A stretch of DNA of 64,000 nt from Diplonema papillatum (Eukaryota > Euglenozoa > Diplonemea > Diplonemida > Diplonemidae): positions 124,001-188,000 of the forward strand of contig JAPJBO010000312.1 in assembly GCA_030068145.1 (NCBI GenBank), in the 5' to 3' direction. The notes beneath the pieces were generated by a model. It had not been told where the DNA came from. It was given only the letters and a program-made list of their open reading frames with translations, and searched no databases. The position numbers and the translations under genes were made by a program. This document shows, piece after piece, positions 44,150 to 54,109 of the stretch. Every line of letters starts with the position of its first letter. Positions within the stretch are counted from its first letter, which is position 1.

Positions 44150-44335
44150 GCATAGCCCTCTGCGGAGGGAAAAGCGACGTCATTTCCCGCAAGGGGAAGC
44201 CAGCCCTCTCCTGAGGGGAACACGCCGCACGATGCCACCCCTGCTGGGGAGCCCTCTGCGGAGGGAGTGCGACGTCATTTCCCGCACGGGGAAGCCAACC
44301 CTCTGCTGAGGGGAACGCTGCACGAGGTTTTGGCG
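44150..44335 (-). repeat. Inverted partner of the 95-bp array, about 2 units
   Basis: Reverse complement of the unit at 42.5-43.7 kb (GACGTCATTTCCCGCACGGG and GATGCCACCCCTGCTGGGG). The two arrays face each other across about 0.4 kb. Confidence 0.85.
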
Positions 44336-44443
44336 CGGCAGCTCTTCCCCAGAGAAGGGAAATAAAACCCTTTGTGAGCCACAGTTTCGAGTTCTCTTGT
44401 TCTCCCACAGTTTTGGGTTCTCTCGTTCCGTAACGCACATCTT

Positions 44444-44944
44444 TTACGTTAAATGTGGCAACATAAGGGAGCTCCTATGCACCAGGAGAGCCGGGGAGTT
44501 CACCAGGCTGAATAAAATAAAAAAGTGAGACCCCCCCCTAGGTCTGGGTTGGCTGCATACGTGCATACGTATGCGTATCCGTATGCGTATGCAGATTTGA
44601 AAATATGCATACGCATACGGCTGCATACGTATGCATGGGTGGGGCTGTGTGAGGCCAGCCCGGCCTTCTGGCTGCTGCGTGACGGGCCTATGAGTGAAGA
44701 CGGTGGAGTCTAGAGCCCCAGAAACTGGAGTTAAAGCTGGAGTTGAAAAAGCGGGTGTCACACGCTTTTTAGGTGTGACTCGCGCCCTCTTTGACTGCAG
44801 TTTCTGAGACTGGACCTCACCGTGTAACAAAGCAATGTACTGGTAAGTAGAAAGCAGGTCGATGAGGATGCGTGCCACGGTCAATGTCTGCCTCGCTTTT
44901 TCCCCGACGACGTCGAACGCCAGCTCGAAGCACTGAACGAGCAT
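44444..44944 (-). CDS. Unidentified minus-strand ORF
   Basis: The first part (44670-44944) reads like real protein, FELAFDVVGEKARQTLTVAR then ILIDLLSTYQYIALLHGE, with a helical pattern. The C-terminal part runs into the CGTATGC repeat and is meaningless. It could be the end of a lost gene or a mobile-element frame. No family was recognised. Confidence 0.25.
   Translation of the reverse strand: MLVQCFELAFDVVGEKARQTLTVARILIDLLSTYQYIALLHGEVQSQKLQSKRARVTPKKRVTPAFSTPALTPVSGALDSTVFTHRPVTQQPEGRAGLTQPHPCIRMQPYAYAYFQICIRIRIRIRMHVCSQPRPRGGSHFFILFSLVNSPALLVHRSSLMLPHLT
44555..44640. repeat. CGTATGC / GCATACG array, block 1
   Basis: About a dozen self-complementary words such as GCATACGTATGC, able to fold on themselves. 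A second block lies at 45226. Confidence 0.7.
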
Positions 44945-44967
44945 GCTTCATGACGCACGACAGCCTA

Positions 44968-45025
44968 CAACGGGCTGGCGGAAAAGGCCCGCACCACGTG
45001 GGCGGGCCTTTCCGCCAGCCCGTTG
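44968..45025. repeat. Near-perfect palindrome, 25-bp stem
   Basis: CAACGGGCTGGCGG then AAAAGGCCCGC on the left, and GCGGGCCTTTCCGCC then AGCCCGTTG on the right, around the 9-nt centre ACCACGTGG. One T is missing in the right arm. It lies between the two CGTATGC blocks. Confidence 0.8.
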
Positions 45026-45225
45026 CTCAGCAGATCCTGAGACAACCAGCTTCGGTTGCCTCATCGGAGCGCGGCTCGTCGGCTTACGGGAGTGAACACA
45101 CTGCCCGTGTACCCCGGATTGCGGCGGACATAGGTTCCGTCGGCACTCACGAAACTTTGCTTTTAAGTATCCTTTTCGACTCCCCCTTCGTCCTGGACGA
45201 AGGAGGTGCTTTGCCAGAGAAGTCA

Positions 45226-45355
45226 CAGCCACATGCATAGCCGTATGCATACGTATGCTTACGTATGCATAGCCGTATGCAGCGCCGTATGCGTTGCGTA
45301 TGCGTATGCGTATGCAGGTTTGGGCGCATACGCGTATGCAGCCGTATGCAGCCAC
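45226..45355. repeat. CGTATGC / GCATACG array, block 2
   Basis: Same self-complementary words as 44555-44640 (GCATACGTATGC, CGTATGCGTATGC). Confidence 0.7.
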
Positions 45356-45730
45356 CATAGCCCTAGGCACCGACTGTTGAGAGATCAGTGAAACAAAACC
45401 TGTGGGAAGCTGAGCGAACCTGCGAAGATTATTTGAAGGATGAACTCCCTGTGACGTCCGACATTTTTCAAAATTCCCCTCGGCAAGGGTGCTTCAAAGA
45501 GAGCACAACTGGACATCGTTGCAAGTGGAGATGCAGCAGGTTTTGCTTTAGGCTACCAGAAAGAGCGAGCATTCAATACTCTGGCGGGTGTACTCTGACA
45601 GGTGTACACATGCGCAGTTGTTGACGTTCGGCCTGCGTTCATTCTGCGAAAAGTACATCGAAGGGCAAAGCGCGGCCTTGTCGCCCCTTGAACCCTTTCT
45701 TAGATACAAGCTGTTCTCCGCACAGGTAGG

Positions 45731-45958
45731 ATGTGGACGATGGACGTTGCTGACGAGGCATCCGTTGGTTTGTTTTGGCCTCAAGCCGGCTACTATCCTC
45801 GGCATCCGGAAAGTCCACCCGCTGATAGCACAGTCCGCGTCCATCGTCCCGAGCTGGAAGGGAAAGTATCCTTCCCGCTGCATCTTCCTCCTCAGTTCCG
45901 CAGACCATTACCGTGCTCCACGTCAGCATATTTCGTGGAAGACACAGTGCAAACCAAG
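45731..45958 (+). CDS. Candidate internal exon, possibly arrestin-like fold
   Basis: 76 codons between an acceptor-like TCCGCACAG (45726) and a donor ACCAAG|GTATGT (45958). The reading EGKVSFPLHLPPQF...TSAYFVEDTVQTK has the alternation and the Phe-Pro-x-x-LPP pattern of arrestin-type beta-sandwiches. No neighbouring exon was found, so this is weak. Confidence 0.22.
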
Positions 45959-46299
45959 GTATGTGAGTTTCTTTTGCGCACTTTTACGAACGTCCAGAAT
46001 AGTAGCACCTGCTGCGGAAGGAAATTTCCCGCAGTGGGCAAAATGTTTTTACATAAGCGTCAGCTTGAAAGGAAATGCTCGACTACGTGTTGAACGGACG
46101 TGAGGTCATGCGGGTTTACCCCTACACGACAAATCGCGCAAACACAACAGGTCAAAGTCCTGAGTGAAAACAACACACGGTGGTGTAAGCGAACAACAAA
46201 CCAGAATGTGTTTGTATTGTATTTTCTCCTTACCTCTAATATAGGTTCTATATTTCCTCCCTTCCATTCGAGTCGAAGCACTTACGTCGAGTATTTCCA

Positions 46300-46775
46300 C
46301 CAGTTCAAGCTGCGGAAGAAAGTTTCCCGCGGCGGTCAAAAAGTTTCCGCCAGTGCAACCTGCTGCAGGAAATTTCCCGCGGCGGTCAAAAGATTTCCAT
46401 CCGTGCAACCTGCGGAAATAGGAATTTTTCCGCGGCGGTCAAAAAGTTTCCACCACTGCAACCTGCGGAAGGAAAATTCCGCGGTGGTCAAAATGTTTCC
46501 ATCCGTGCAACCAACGGAAGGAGTTTCCCGCGGCGGTCAAAAGGTTTCCACCAATTCAAGCTGTTGCAAAAAGAAATCCGCGGTCAAAAGGTTTCCATCC
46601 GTGGAACCTGTGGAAGGAAATTTGCCGCGGTGGTCAAAAGGTTTCCACCAATTCAAGCTGTTGCAGGAAATTTTCCGCGGCGGTCAAAATATTTCCATCG
46701 GTGCAACCTAATTTGCCGCGGTGGTCAAAAAATGTTTCCGCCAGTTCAAGCTGTTGCAGGTAATTTTCCGAGGCT
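46300..46775 (+). repeat. ~49-bp tandem array, 9 units
   Basis: Units share CCGCGGCGGTCAAAAGGTTTCC then a variable CATCCGTGCAACC or CACCAATTCAAGC and a GGAAATTT joint. A degenerate copy lies at 46010-46045. It ends at the 31-bp inverted repeat. Confidence 0.85.
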
Positions 46776-46794
46776 AGAGGTATGCTAATAGCTC
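46764..46794 (+). repeat. 31-bp inverted repeat, left copy
   Basis: TTTTCCGAGGCTAGAGGTAT then GCTAATAGCTC; the reverse complement, with one mismatch, lies at 52800-52830. Confidence 0.65.
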
Positions 46795-46799
46795 TGTCG

Positions 46800-47029
46800 A
46801 GCCAACCCCACTTTTTGGGGGGTCAGGGGCGAAGCCCGGGGGCACTTTTTTGTAGTGAGATTTTAGTTAAATTTGGGAGTCGATTCCCACGGTTCCGGGG
46901 TTTTTCGCCCCGTGATTTGAAATGGGCCATTTGCATCAAGATTTCAGGTCTGGAGGTCCGGGTTCGAACCCGGCCGTGGACACTTTTCCGGTCGAAAACG
47001 GTATTTGGAATTTGTTGGTTTTCGGGGTC
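46800..47029. other. Short stretch with tRNA T-arm-like sequences
   Basis: Contains GGGAGTCGATTCCC (46874) and GTCCGGGTTCGAACCCGG (46957), the latter a B-box-like palindrome followed by CCGTGGACA. I could not fold a complete tRNA around either. Confidence 0.35.
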
Positions 47030-48928
47030 TTATGCGCCCGAAATTTGCGTTCTGGTGGTGAACAGGATCTCAAGGGTTTGGCGGATCTCACCCCTTAGAA
47101 ATTCCTGTTTCGCCGACGCGTCCCAACAGGAGTTGATGGTGCCGCGGCCGAGGGCGCTGTGCAGGTAGAACTGCGCCCATTGGTAGGGGGAGCTGTGTGC
47201 CTCCTCCCAGGACGCTTGCGCGTAGGAGCCTTCGTACAGGTGCAGGGGGAAGACAGCTTTGAAACGCGTCTCGGGGGCCTCCCAGTGGCGGTAGAGGTCG
47301 GCTCTGTCGCTCACATCGGAGTCAACCCCGTCATCCCATACCAAACCCCCGCGCTTTCCGTTGCCCTTGTTCGTCTTGCCTCCTTTTTCCCCCTTGTGGC
47401 CCTTGGCGTCCCCTTTTCCATTGCCGCGGCCCTCGGTGTTCCCTGGGGATGCGCGTGTTTCGCTGCTGGAGGACACGGCGCCTTTGCTCCCCTTGAACCC
47501 TTGGTACGTGCCGCGACCGCCGCCCCCGAGCATCCTGACCATAACCGTCAGAGTGTCGTCTCGGTCGACCCCGTTCCCAGCGAAGGAATCAGACAGGTTG
47601 ATTGGCCTGTTTTCCAGCGCCACCCAACACACCGCGGGGTCGAACCACACCATCTTGCCGAAAAAATCTTCAACAATCTCGTCGCTGCAGACGGTGTGGT
47701 GCCCGTGCTTCCCTGTCGGGTCGCGAACCCAAAACGACAGTGCTGGGGCTCGTGGCGTTGTCGTTGGTTGTGCCGCTAGCGTGGTCGGTGATTCGTCCGG
47801 GACGACGGTCGCGAGTTGTGTCGTCGGTGCTGTTGGCGGGCCCGTCGCATCGGCGCGTAGGCAGTTCTCCAGAGAGAGATACGGAGTTTCGATGGCGCGG
47901 GTGGCTGGGGCGCAGTGGGCGGTCGCTAGTGCGAACCGGAGGAGCTCGTATGCTTGCCTTGCATGTTCTTCGGACCGATCGTTCGCTTCCTGTTGCGCCC
48001 GCCGATGGGCGAGGATGCCGTCGTATACCCGTTGCAACCGGCGTTGTTTGCGGGTGAGCGAGCGGAGGATGTTGCGGGGTGGCAGTAGAATGGATGTGGG
48101 CGTGGGGTGGCGAGGTAGGCTCCGTGGGCGACGGGGGGTAGTACTGTGCGTGGCTGCGGAGGTGGCAGCGGTCGGTCCGATGGGGGGCACCCAGTGCCAG
48201 TCCGAGTGTCGGGGCGTATCACGCCGAGAATCGTCTGCTCCGACGGTTATGGGGACGTTCGAGGGCGGTTCGGCGAAAAAGGCAGTCGAGCGGGGGTGCA
48301 ACAACGGTGTACACAGCGAATGTAGCGAGTGCCTCTGGTAGACGGCCAGCGAGGGAGATGCAGATGCGGCAGCTTTCTTCGCTTCGGGCGGCGCACGGAC
48401 CGGCGGGTTATGGTGCACCAAGGCGTGGCGCATGGGCTCTCGGTCCGGGAGCGTGCTCTCGTCGGTCCTGCCATCCCCCGGGGCTGCGGCGTGCGGCGTG
48501 TTCGCGGCCGAGACATTGCGCGAGCCAGTGTCGTCGAGGCCAAAGGCGACCGTCGTCGTCAGCAGCATCGTTGTATCGGGCCTTCCCATGGTCTGCACTG
48601 CGAACTGCTGAGTGTTGTTGTCCCACGGCCGGCGGGTAAGCAGCTTCGGTCCGGCCAGCGCCGTCGCAACGAGCTTCACGGTCGCGCGGTGCGCATCGAC
48701 GTCACCTTTCGGCAGCATGTCCCAGGCTGCGAGCTCAGGGAAATTCGTGTCGGGAATTTCATCTGAATCAGTGGCACAAACGAGGGCTACCTGGATGGAG
48801 CGCTCTTCGAACTCCGGGATGAACGCAAGGCCGATGCAAAGGTAAGCCAGCATCATCGGAGCGGACCCTCTGGTGATGAGCTGTACCGCGATTCGTAGAG
48901 TGTTGATGTCCCACGGTCGGCGGGTAAG
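47030..48928 (-). CDS. Gag-like retroelement ORF with ubiquitin-like fold
   Basis: About 630 residues on the minus strand. The frame stays open to 49255 but its first 100 codons are the A-rich array. An N-terminal module, KLTRRPWDINTLRIAVQ followed by a hydrophobic helix, is duplicated about 95 residues later (LLTRRPWDNNTQQFAVQ). Near the C-terminus, FWVRDPTGKHG...WVALENRPINLSDSF... DTLTVMVRMLGGG has the order and Gly-Gly end of a ubiquitin-like domain, followed by a Gly/Lys linker (KGHKGEKGGKTNKG). The first ATG inside is 48856. Such domains occur in gag-like ORFs of some protist retroelements. No reverse transcriptase follows, so the copy is partial. Confidence 0.5.
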   Translation of the reverse strand, partial: LTRRPWDINTLRIAVQLITRGSAPMMLAYLCIGLAFIPEFEERSIQVALVCATDSDEIPDTNFPELAAWDMLPKGDVDAHRATVKLVATALAGPKLLTRRPWDNNTQQFAVQTMGRPDTTMLLTTTVAFGLDDTGSRNVSAANTPHAAAPGDGRTDESTLPDREPMRHALVHHNPPVRAPPEAKKAAASASPSLAVYQRHSLHSLCTPLLHPRSTAFFAEPPSNVPITVGADDSRRDTPRHSDWHWVPPIGPTAATSAATHSTTPRRPRSLPRHPTPTSILLPPRNILRSLTRKQRRLQRVYDGILAHRRAQQEANDRSEEHARQAYELLRFALATAHCAPATRAIETPYLSLENCLRADATGPPTAPTTQLATVVPDESPTTLAAQPTTTPRAPALSFWVRDPTGKHGHHTVCSDEIVEDFFGKMVWFDPAVCWVALENRPINLSDSFAGNGVDRDDTLTVMVRMLGGGGRGTYQGFKGSKGAVSSSSETRASPGNTEGRGNGKGDAKGHKGEKGGKTNKGNGKRGGLVWDDGVDSDVSDRADLYRHWEAPETRFKAVFPLHLYEGSYAQASWEEAHSSPYQWAQFYLHSALGRGTINSCWDASAKQEFLRGEIRQTLEILFTTRTQISGA

Positions 48929-48976
48929 CTTCTGGCGGTGGGCCGGCGAGGAATATGCGGCGTCTGCCTTCCAGGG

Positions 48977-49296
48977 CAAAATTTTCGACCAAAATTTGCC
49001 CCAACATTTTGCCCAACTAGATTTTCCAAAAATCTGGACCCAAAAAATTCGACCCAAAGTTTCGACCAAAAAATTGGACCAAAAATTTGGACCAAAAATC
49101 TCGACCAAAAATTTGGACCCAAAGTTTCGACCAAAAATTTGGACCAAAAATTTTGGACCCAAAATTTCGACCCCAAAAATTGGACCCCAAAAATTTCGAC
49201 CAAAAAATTGGACCCAAAATTTCGACCAAAGATTTGGACCAAAAATCTCGACCAAAATGTGGACTCCTAAAATTTGACCAAAATTTTTGACCCAGT
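48977..49296. repeat. Degenerate ~11-14-bp GACCAAAAATT array
   Basis: Words such as TCGACCAAAAATTTGGACC repeat with variable A-runs. A similar array in the opposite orientation lies at 58405-58535. Confidence 0.75.
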
Positions 49297-51277
49297 CCAG
49301 CCCCTTCCATCCGTTTTTGGTGTTTCCTTGTCCGTAGGCATAAAGCTGGCTTCAATGCCCCACCCGAGACGTCTCAAGACGTTCTGGGTGCCTCAGAGCG
49401 ACTGGTTGCACCGTTTCACAACTTCAAGCTGGCCACCGCGGCCACACTCGATCCCCGATCGGGTGCCTCAACTTGGGAGGCTCAAGCAAGCGTGCCACGC
49501 TGACGTTCGGGCTAATCGCGGTGACAGAACTGTAGTAGCTGGCCAGATGCTACAGCCGAGAGTCAGGCGAGACAACTGCCATCTCATCAGACTCATGATC
49601 CGTTTCTTGGCCTGACATACCAGTGACCACGGTCATTCCTTGTTGAGGCTGTGTCACACTGTGACTGTCACACAGTGTGCTGGAATGGGAATTGGCCCAC
49701 GGAGGGCGCAGCACGACCCAAGCATGCAGAGACATAAGAGACTAATGGGCCTAATTGACTTCCCCCCTTCATCCCCTCCTCGCCCCCGTCCCCGCAACCC
49801 ATTCTTTTCTTATTGTTGATTTTATTACTTTTAACATCATAAATATCACAAGACTGACGCTCTCGGGGGCACCACAACAATCTCAGCATGATGAGAGGAA
49901 AAGCAGTGTCAAAACAGCAAAGCAGAGGCACAAACCGCCCTAAAGATTAGCGACACCCCTCTATTTCCTTCCCTTCTATGTCACTCGTACTATGTGCCTC
50001 TCTAAGGCGACAGTACGTTTGAAACCCTTTTTTTTATTTATTTTTTTTGTCTCCGCTATTGCTCTACCATTCACACCCTCCTCTACGCCTCATCATCCCA
50101 TCATCATTTAATCATTCCTTCTTTTTCCTCTTATCTACTCCTTTTTCCCGTTTTCACATTCCATCTCTTACATCCATCACTTCCTCCCCACTCCGCCGCA
50201 GCGCTCGTGCGAAAAACGAGAATGCTGGGGCAGAACCGCACGAAAACAGCAGAGAAGCCCCAAGCAAACCACAGCAAGAGGCGACACACGGGGAGGAAAC
50301 CACCCCCAAGAAAAACGAAAGAGCGTGCAACTGCTCCAGCATTCCCTCCCTGAGCTTCCCCTCTCGGGCCACGGCACGAGCCAGAAAGAAGCTCCCCAAC
50401 CGGACTTCTAACCGGAGCCGACAACAAGGCACCCCGGAAACCGTTCCTCCTCCCGACCTAACGGAGCTAAAGGATGGCCAGGTACATTCATGTTCCCGAT
50501 GTTTCTCTCTCATAAGGCTAAGGCCCAGCCTCCGTTTGTTGTCCTAGTGAGCTCTATACTTCAAAAAAAAAAAAAAAAAAGTGTCAGTCACTGAGTGACC
50601 GGACAGTGTCGCGGCAGCCGTAAACTGCACACCCACCGTCTACAGGATTCACCTCCAGATTCGGGGACCAGAACACAGGGTATCGTCCGACTCCGAGTGC
50701 CTGGAGTGGAGAGGCTGGTCCAGTTACCGCTGGACAATGGAGCAGCAGCTGCAGCAAGGAACAGCAGCAGGACCGGGACTACTGGCTCAGTGGAGTGAAG
50801 GCACCGCTGTCACGCGGCTGCGAGTCAGCCGCAGTCACAGCTGATTAGTGAAGCCTGCAGTGAAGGAAGCTGTGTCCACCGTCGTGCAACCGACCAGTTG
50901 CGGTGCAGGCGTGGGCACAACGACAGTTGATGACTTTAGGAAGGAATCAGCCATTCTTGCGTGAGCTGCAGATTCCGTCTGTCGGCAACACCTTGGGTTG
51001 TTAGCCCACCGTCCTCCGCGGTTCTGGCCATCTGTCTTGTAATCTGGGTTCAGTTCCGAGTTTGGTTTCCTATCCGAGGCTATCGGGCACTGGTTCAGTT
51101 TACCCGTTGGGTATTTCCGACCCGATGCACGAGAAATCAGGGCTCGGAGTCCGAACTGCGCTCGAACCTTTCGCTTGTTGTGTGAAGGTTTTCCCTTCAG
51201 TTTTTGCTCGGAGTTGCATTGTACTCACTGTGTCATTTAGTCCCGACAACAACGTGTTTCTAACACGCAAGCTGCAC
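49297..51277. other. No gene seen
   Basis: Includes T-rich sequence (50022-50055), an A-run (50563-50580) and a local duplication GTGTCACACTGTGACTGTCA (49649). Frames are short or low complexity. Confidence 0.4.
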
Positions 51278-51359
51278 TTCAATTGTAATACACTAGTGTT
51301 TTTGGGGGGGGTCTGAGACCCCCCAATTCCACGCCGTGTATCGTTATATTACAATTGAA
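51278..51359. repeat. Nested palindrome of 82 bp
   Basis: Outer arms TTCAATTGTAATA (51278-51290) and TATTACAATTGAA (51347-51359) enclose GGGGGTCTGAGACCCCC (51306-51323). The size and outline suit a tiny MITE or an RNA hairpin. Confidence 0.6.
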
Positions 51360-51713
51360 CTCAATTGTAATTGGCCCCAGTAGCTATAGCTAGCTATCAG
51401 CTAGCTATAGCTAAGTCTCACACTGAGTACAGTGTCCCGCGCTCCAAAAAAAAAAAAATAACAGAAATTCTTGGTTCGTCTTGGCGGGCGGCGGGAGCTT
51501 CGCTTCGGCTTCTCTGGCGCGGCTCGCCTTCGGAGTCGGGCGCTCTACCGGGAAGGCGCTACCCTGACTCCCCTTCGGCCATTGCGTCGTCTCGGCGGCT
51601 CGACAAGACCGCGTCCGCGAACTCCTGAGGTACCAGCCCTCGGCTGGCAAAGTATCCCAGCGCCAGGTGCGGGTTCTTTCCGACGACATGTCGTGTCGTT
51701 CGGTCCTCTGGTC

Positions 51714-51815
51714 AGTGTGGCTCCTGCGCCAGCCGCGCCAGGCCGCGCCAGAAAACCCTGTTTTCTGGCGCGTTTGGCGCGTTTGGCGCGATTGGCGCGC
51801 CCTTAGTGTTTTCAC
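51714..51815 (+). repeat. GCGCCAAA-rich dispersed element, copy 2
   Basis: Starts CAGTGTGGCTCCTG like copy 1 but has a different, shorter inside, with an internal palindrome AGAAAACCCTGTTTTCT. Confidence 0.6.
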
Positions 51816-51949
51816 CAGGAATTGACAACCTTTTCATTTTGGGTTCATCATTCGTCCATTTTCTCTGCGATCCCGGCGTGCGTTCCGACAAATTTTTTCT
51901 TCGATGAGAAGATCGATGACGAAATCTTCCAGAGAACCTGTTCTCGGAA

Positions 51950-52440
51950 GGTGTCAACCTATTCTGGTGCCTTCCCACACCCCTGTGTCCTTCCAGAGCC
52001 ACTGAAAAACAAGCTTTTTCCAGGGGATCGATCCCTGCAAGCAGCGTTTTTGGACCGGTTTGGACGTGTTCGCCACGGTATTCCATGGTACCCTGCGGCA
52101 ATGCAAGGCCGACGAACCACAGGGATCCACTTACGGTTCCGGGTCTATTTGGCACCGTTCTCTTCATCCGAGAAAAAATCGAGCAAAAAGTCGTCGGGAA
52201 AAAGTTGCTACGTGGACCAGCGGGAAATTGTCACCTACCTGGGGATTCCTGTCCTTCCCGTGGTAAACCTGCCGCCCGGTGCTCTGCATCTTATGAGGAG
52301 TCACGAACCACACACATACGTATGGGTCCCCGAGTCTATTTTGAACCGTTCTCTTCATCGGAGCTGAGGGCGAGCAAAACGTCGTTGAAAAAGATCTGCT
52401 ACGTGGACCAGCGGGAAAATATCACCACAACTTTTGCCAG
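51950..52440 (+). repeat. ~190-bp satellite, about 2.5 units
   Basis: Landmarks GGGTCTATTT...CCGTTCTCTTCATC...CTACGTGGACCAGCGGGAAA recur at 52141 and 52332. Two more units with the same landmarks lie at 55.6-56.03 kb in the same orientation. Confidence 0.75.
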
Positions 52441-52532
52441 ACCCAGATTCCACTGTTTGTGCATTGGAAAATGGCCCGGGAAAATTATCAATTCCCCCGA
52501 GGCACTCTTCTTGCCCCGTGCATGTGACGATG

Positions 52533-52662
52533 GAGCCTAAATTTCCTTGGGGCTACAGGGTGCGCCAAACGCGCCGCGCCGCGCCAAACGCGCCAGGCTT
52601 GGCGCGCTTGGCGCGCGCCACGCCACGCCAAACGCGCCAGGCCCCAGGAGCCACACTGCGAG
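52533..52662 (-). repeat. GCGCCAAA-rich dispersed element, copy 3, inverted
   Basis: Reverse complement of 41654-41785 with only scattered differences, including both ends (CCTTGGGGCTACAGGGTGCG and CAGGAGCCACACTG). Confidence 0.75.
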
Positions 52663-52797
52663 TCTGGTGCTAACCCGGCCAGGTCCCAGTAGGCCGTGGC
52701 TGTGGGGCACTCTTCGATAGCATGCGCGAGCGAGTACTTCGCTCCGCACTCGCTGCAGAGGCCGTCGTGCGTCCTTGCCGTGCGTCCCCGGACGTAT
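52663..52797 (-). pseudogene. Non-LTR retrotransposon zinc-knuckle fragment
   Basis: Minus-strand reading CSECGAKYSLAHAIEECPTA, then AYWDLAGLAP, is a C-x2-C-x7-H-x4-C knuckle like the C-terminus of the element at 25-27.8 kb, but a different sequence. It is cut on its 3' side by the GCGCC-rich element and on its 5' side by the 31-bp inverted repeat. Confidence 0.5.
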
Positions 52798-52799
52798 GT

Positions 52800-52830
52800 G
52801 AGCTATTAGCATACCTCTAGTCTCGGAAAA
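52800..52830 (-). repeat. 31-bp inverted repeat, right copy
   Basis: Partner of 46764-46794, 6.0 kb away, one mismatch. Confidence 0.65.
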
Positions 52831-52972
52831 ACAGTTGTATTCCAAGACAGTTGTATTCGAAGACCACGTTCTGCCGCGAACCTGCATTTTGAGCTTGACG
52901 CTTTGAATGAAAATACAACGGGCGCTCGTTGTATTTAGCCCCCCCCTGTAGGCGGACGGCTCGGAGACATGA

Positions 52973-53190
52973 GGAAACATGTACTATCTTGATCAACTCT
53001 AAGGAAACATGTACTATCTTGATCAACTCTAAGAAAAACCGTACTATCTTGGGATGTACTATAATGGGCAACTCTAAGGAAACATGTACTATCTTGATCA
53101 ACTCTAAGAGGTATGTACTATAATGGGTAACTCTAAGGAAACATGTACTATCTTGATCAACTCTAAGAAAAACCGTACTATCTTGGGTAT
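52973..53190 (+). repeat. ~30-40-bp tandem repeats around GTACTATCTTG / GTACTATAATGGG
   Basis: Units such as GGAAACATGTACTATCTTGA followed by TCAACTCTAAG. The variant ACTATAATGGGCAACTCTAA reappears inverted at 56110-56190 (TTAGATTTTGCCATTATAGT). Confidence 0.7.
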
Positions 53191-53416
53191 TGACTCCTCG
53201 GAGACCTCAAGGTCGGATGCGGGTTTAGCGTCGTGCGATAGCGCACGTGACACCGCGCTCGCAGGCCTGCGACTAGCGTCGCGAAACCGCTCCGATTCAT
53301 CCCATCGCAGACTTGAGGATTTCCGTGAATAATCGAAAGTTCAAGGAGAACGGAACGTTCTAATAGTTAGAGGTAGTCCCAGAAATAAAAAAGACTTTTT
53401 TTGGCTTGGATTTAAC

Positions 53417-53489
53417 GCCGCTTTAGCTCAGCTGGGAGAGCGTCAGACCGAAGATCTGAAGGTCCCTGGTTCAATCCCAGGTGGTGGCA
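53417..53489 (+). tRNA. tRNA-Phe (GAA)
   Basis: 73 nt. Acceptor GCCGCTT pairs with TGGTGGC (six of seven pairs, two of them wobble), D-arm with TTAGCTCAGCTGGGAGAG, anticodon stem TCAGA/TCTGA with loop CCGAAGA (anticodon GAA), T-arm CCTGG-TTCAATC-CCAGG, discriminator A. No intron. A T-run follows directly. The weak last acceptor pairs are unusual but the internal promoter boxes are good. Confidence 0.9.
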
Positions 53490-53495
53490 TTTTTT
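53490..53495 (+). terminator. Pol III terminator
   Basis: Six T directly after the tRNA. Confidence 0.8.
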
Positions 53496-53540
53496 CAAAG
53501 TTTTGGACAAAATCTTGGGCCATTAGGGCAGGCGGTTTTT

Positions 53541-53618
53541 TTTTTTTGGCCCATGTCCGTCGGCCCACAGAAATTTACGCGCGCGCGCGCAAAAAAAAAA
53601 CTTTTCAGAAAAAAAACT
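53541..53618 (+). repeat. GGCGG-T12-GGCCCATGTCCG block, left copy
   Basis: T-run, GGCCCATGTCCG, then a TTTACGCGCGCGCG stretch and A-runs with CTTTT. Inverted copy at 57812-57903. Confidence 0.75.
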
Positions 53619-53639
53619 TTTGCCACAAGACTTTCTGCT

Positions 53640-54088
53640 ACTGGCTACACACCGCTTCATACCGTATGTACCGGCTACACACCGCTTCACACCGTATGAC
53701 CGGCTACACCCGCTTCACACCGTATGTACCGGCTCTACACCGCTTCACACCGTATGAACCGGCTCTACCTACCGCTTCACACCGTATGTACCGGCTCTAC
53801 CTACCGCTTCACACCGTATGTACCGGCTCTACCTACCGCTTCACACCGTATGTACCGGCTCTACCTACCGCTTCACACCGTATGAACCGGCTCTACCTAC
53901 CGCTTCACACCGTATGTACCGGCTCTACCTACCGCTTCACACCGTATGAACCGGCTCTACCTACCGCTTCACACCGTATGAACCGGCTCTACCTACCGCT
54001 TCACACCGTATGTACCGGCTCTACCTACCGCTTCACACCGTATGTACCGGCTCTACCTACCGCTTCACACCGTATGTACCGGCTATAC
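53640..54088 (+). repeat. 32-bp tandem array, about 14 units
   Basis: Unit TACCGCTTCACACCGTATG plus TACCGGCTCTACC; GTATG and GAACC variants alternate. The last unit runs into the target duplication of the foldback element. Confidence 0.9.
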
Positions 54089-54096
54089 TACTGGCC
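54089..54096 (+). other. Target-site duplication, left
   Basis: TACTGGCC, repeated exactly at 56897-56904. Confidence 0.7.
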
Positions 54097-54109
54097 GGGG
54101 TCAAATCCC

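Noticed and set aside
46940..46985. Possible tRNA ending CCGTGGACA
   Set aside because: Only a T-arm-like palindrome; no matching acceptor 5' strand, D-arm or anticodon arm could be placed upstream.
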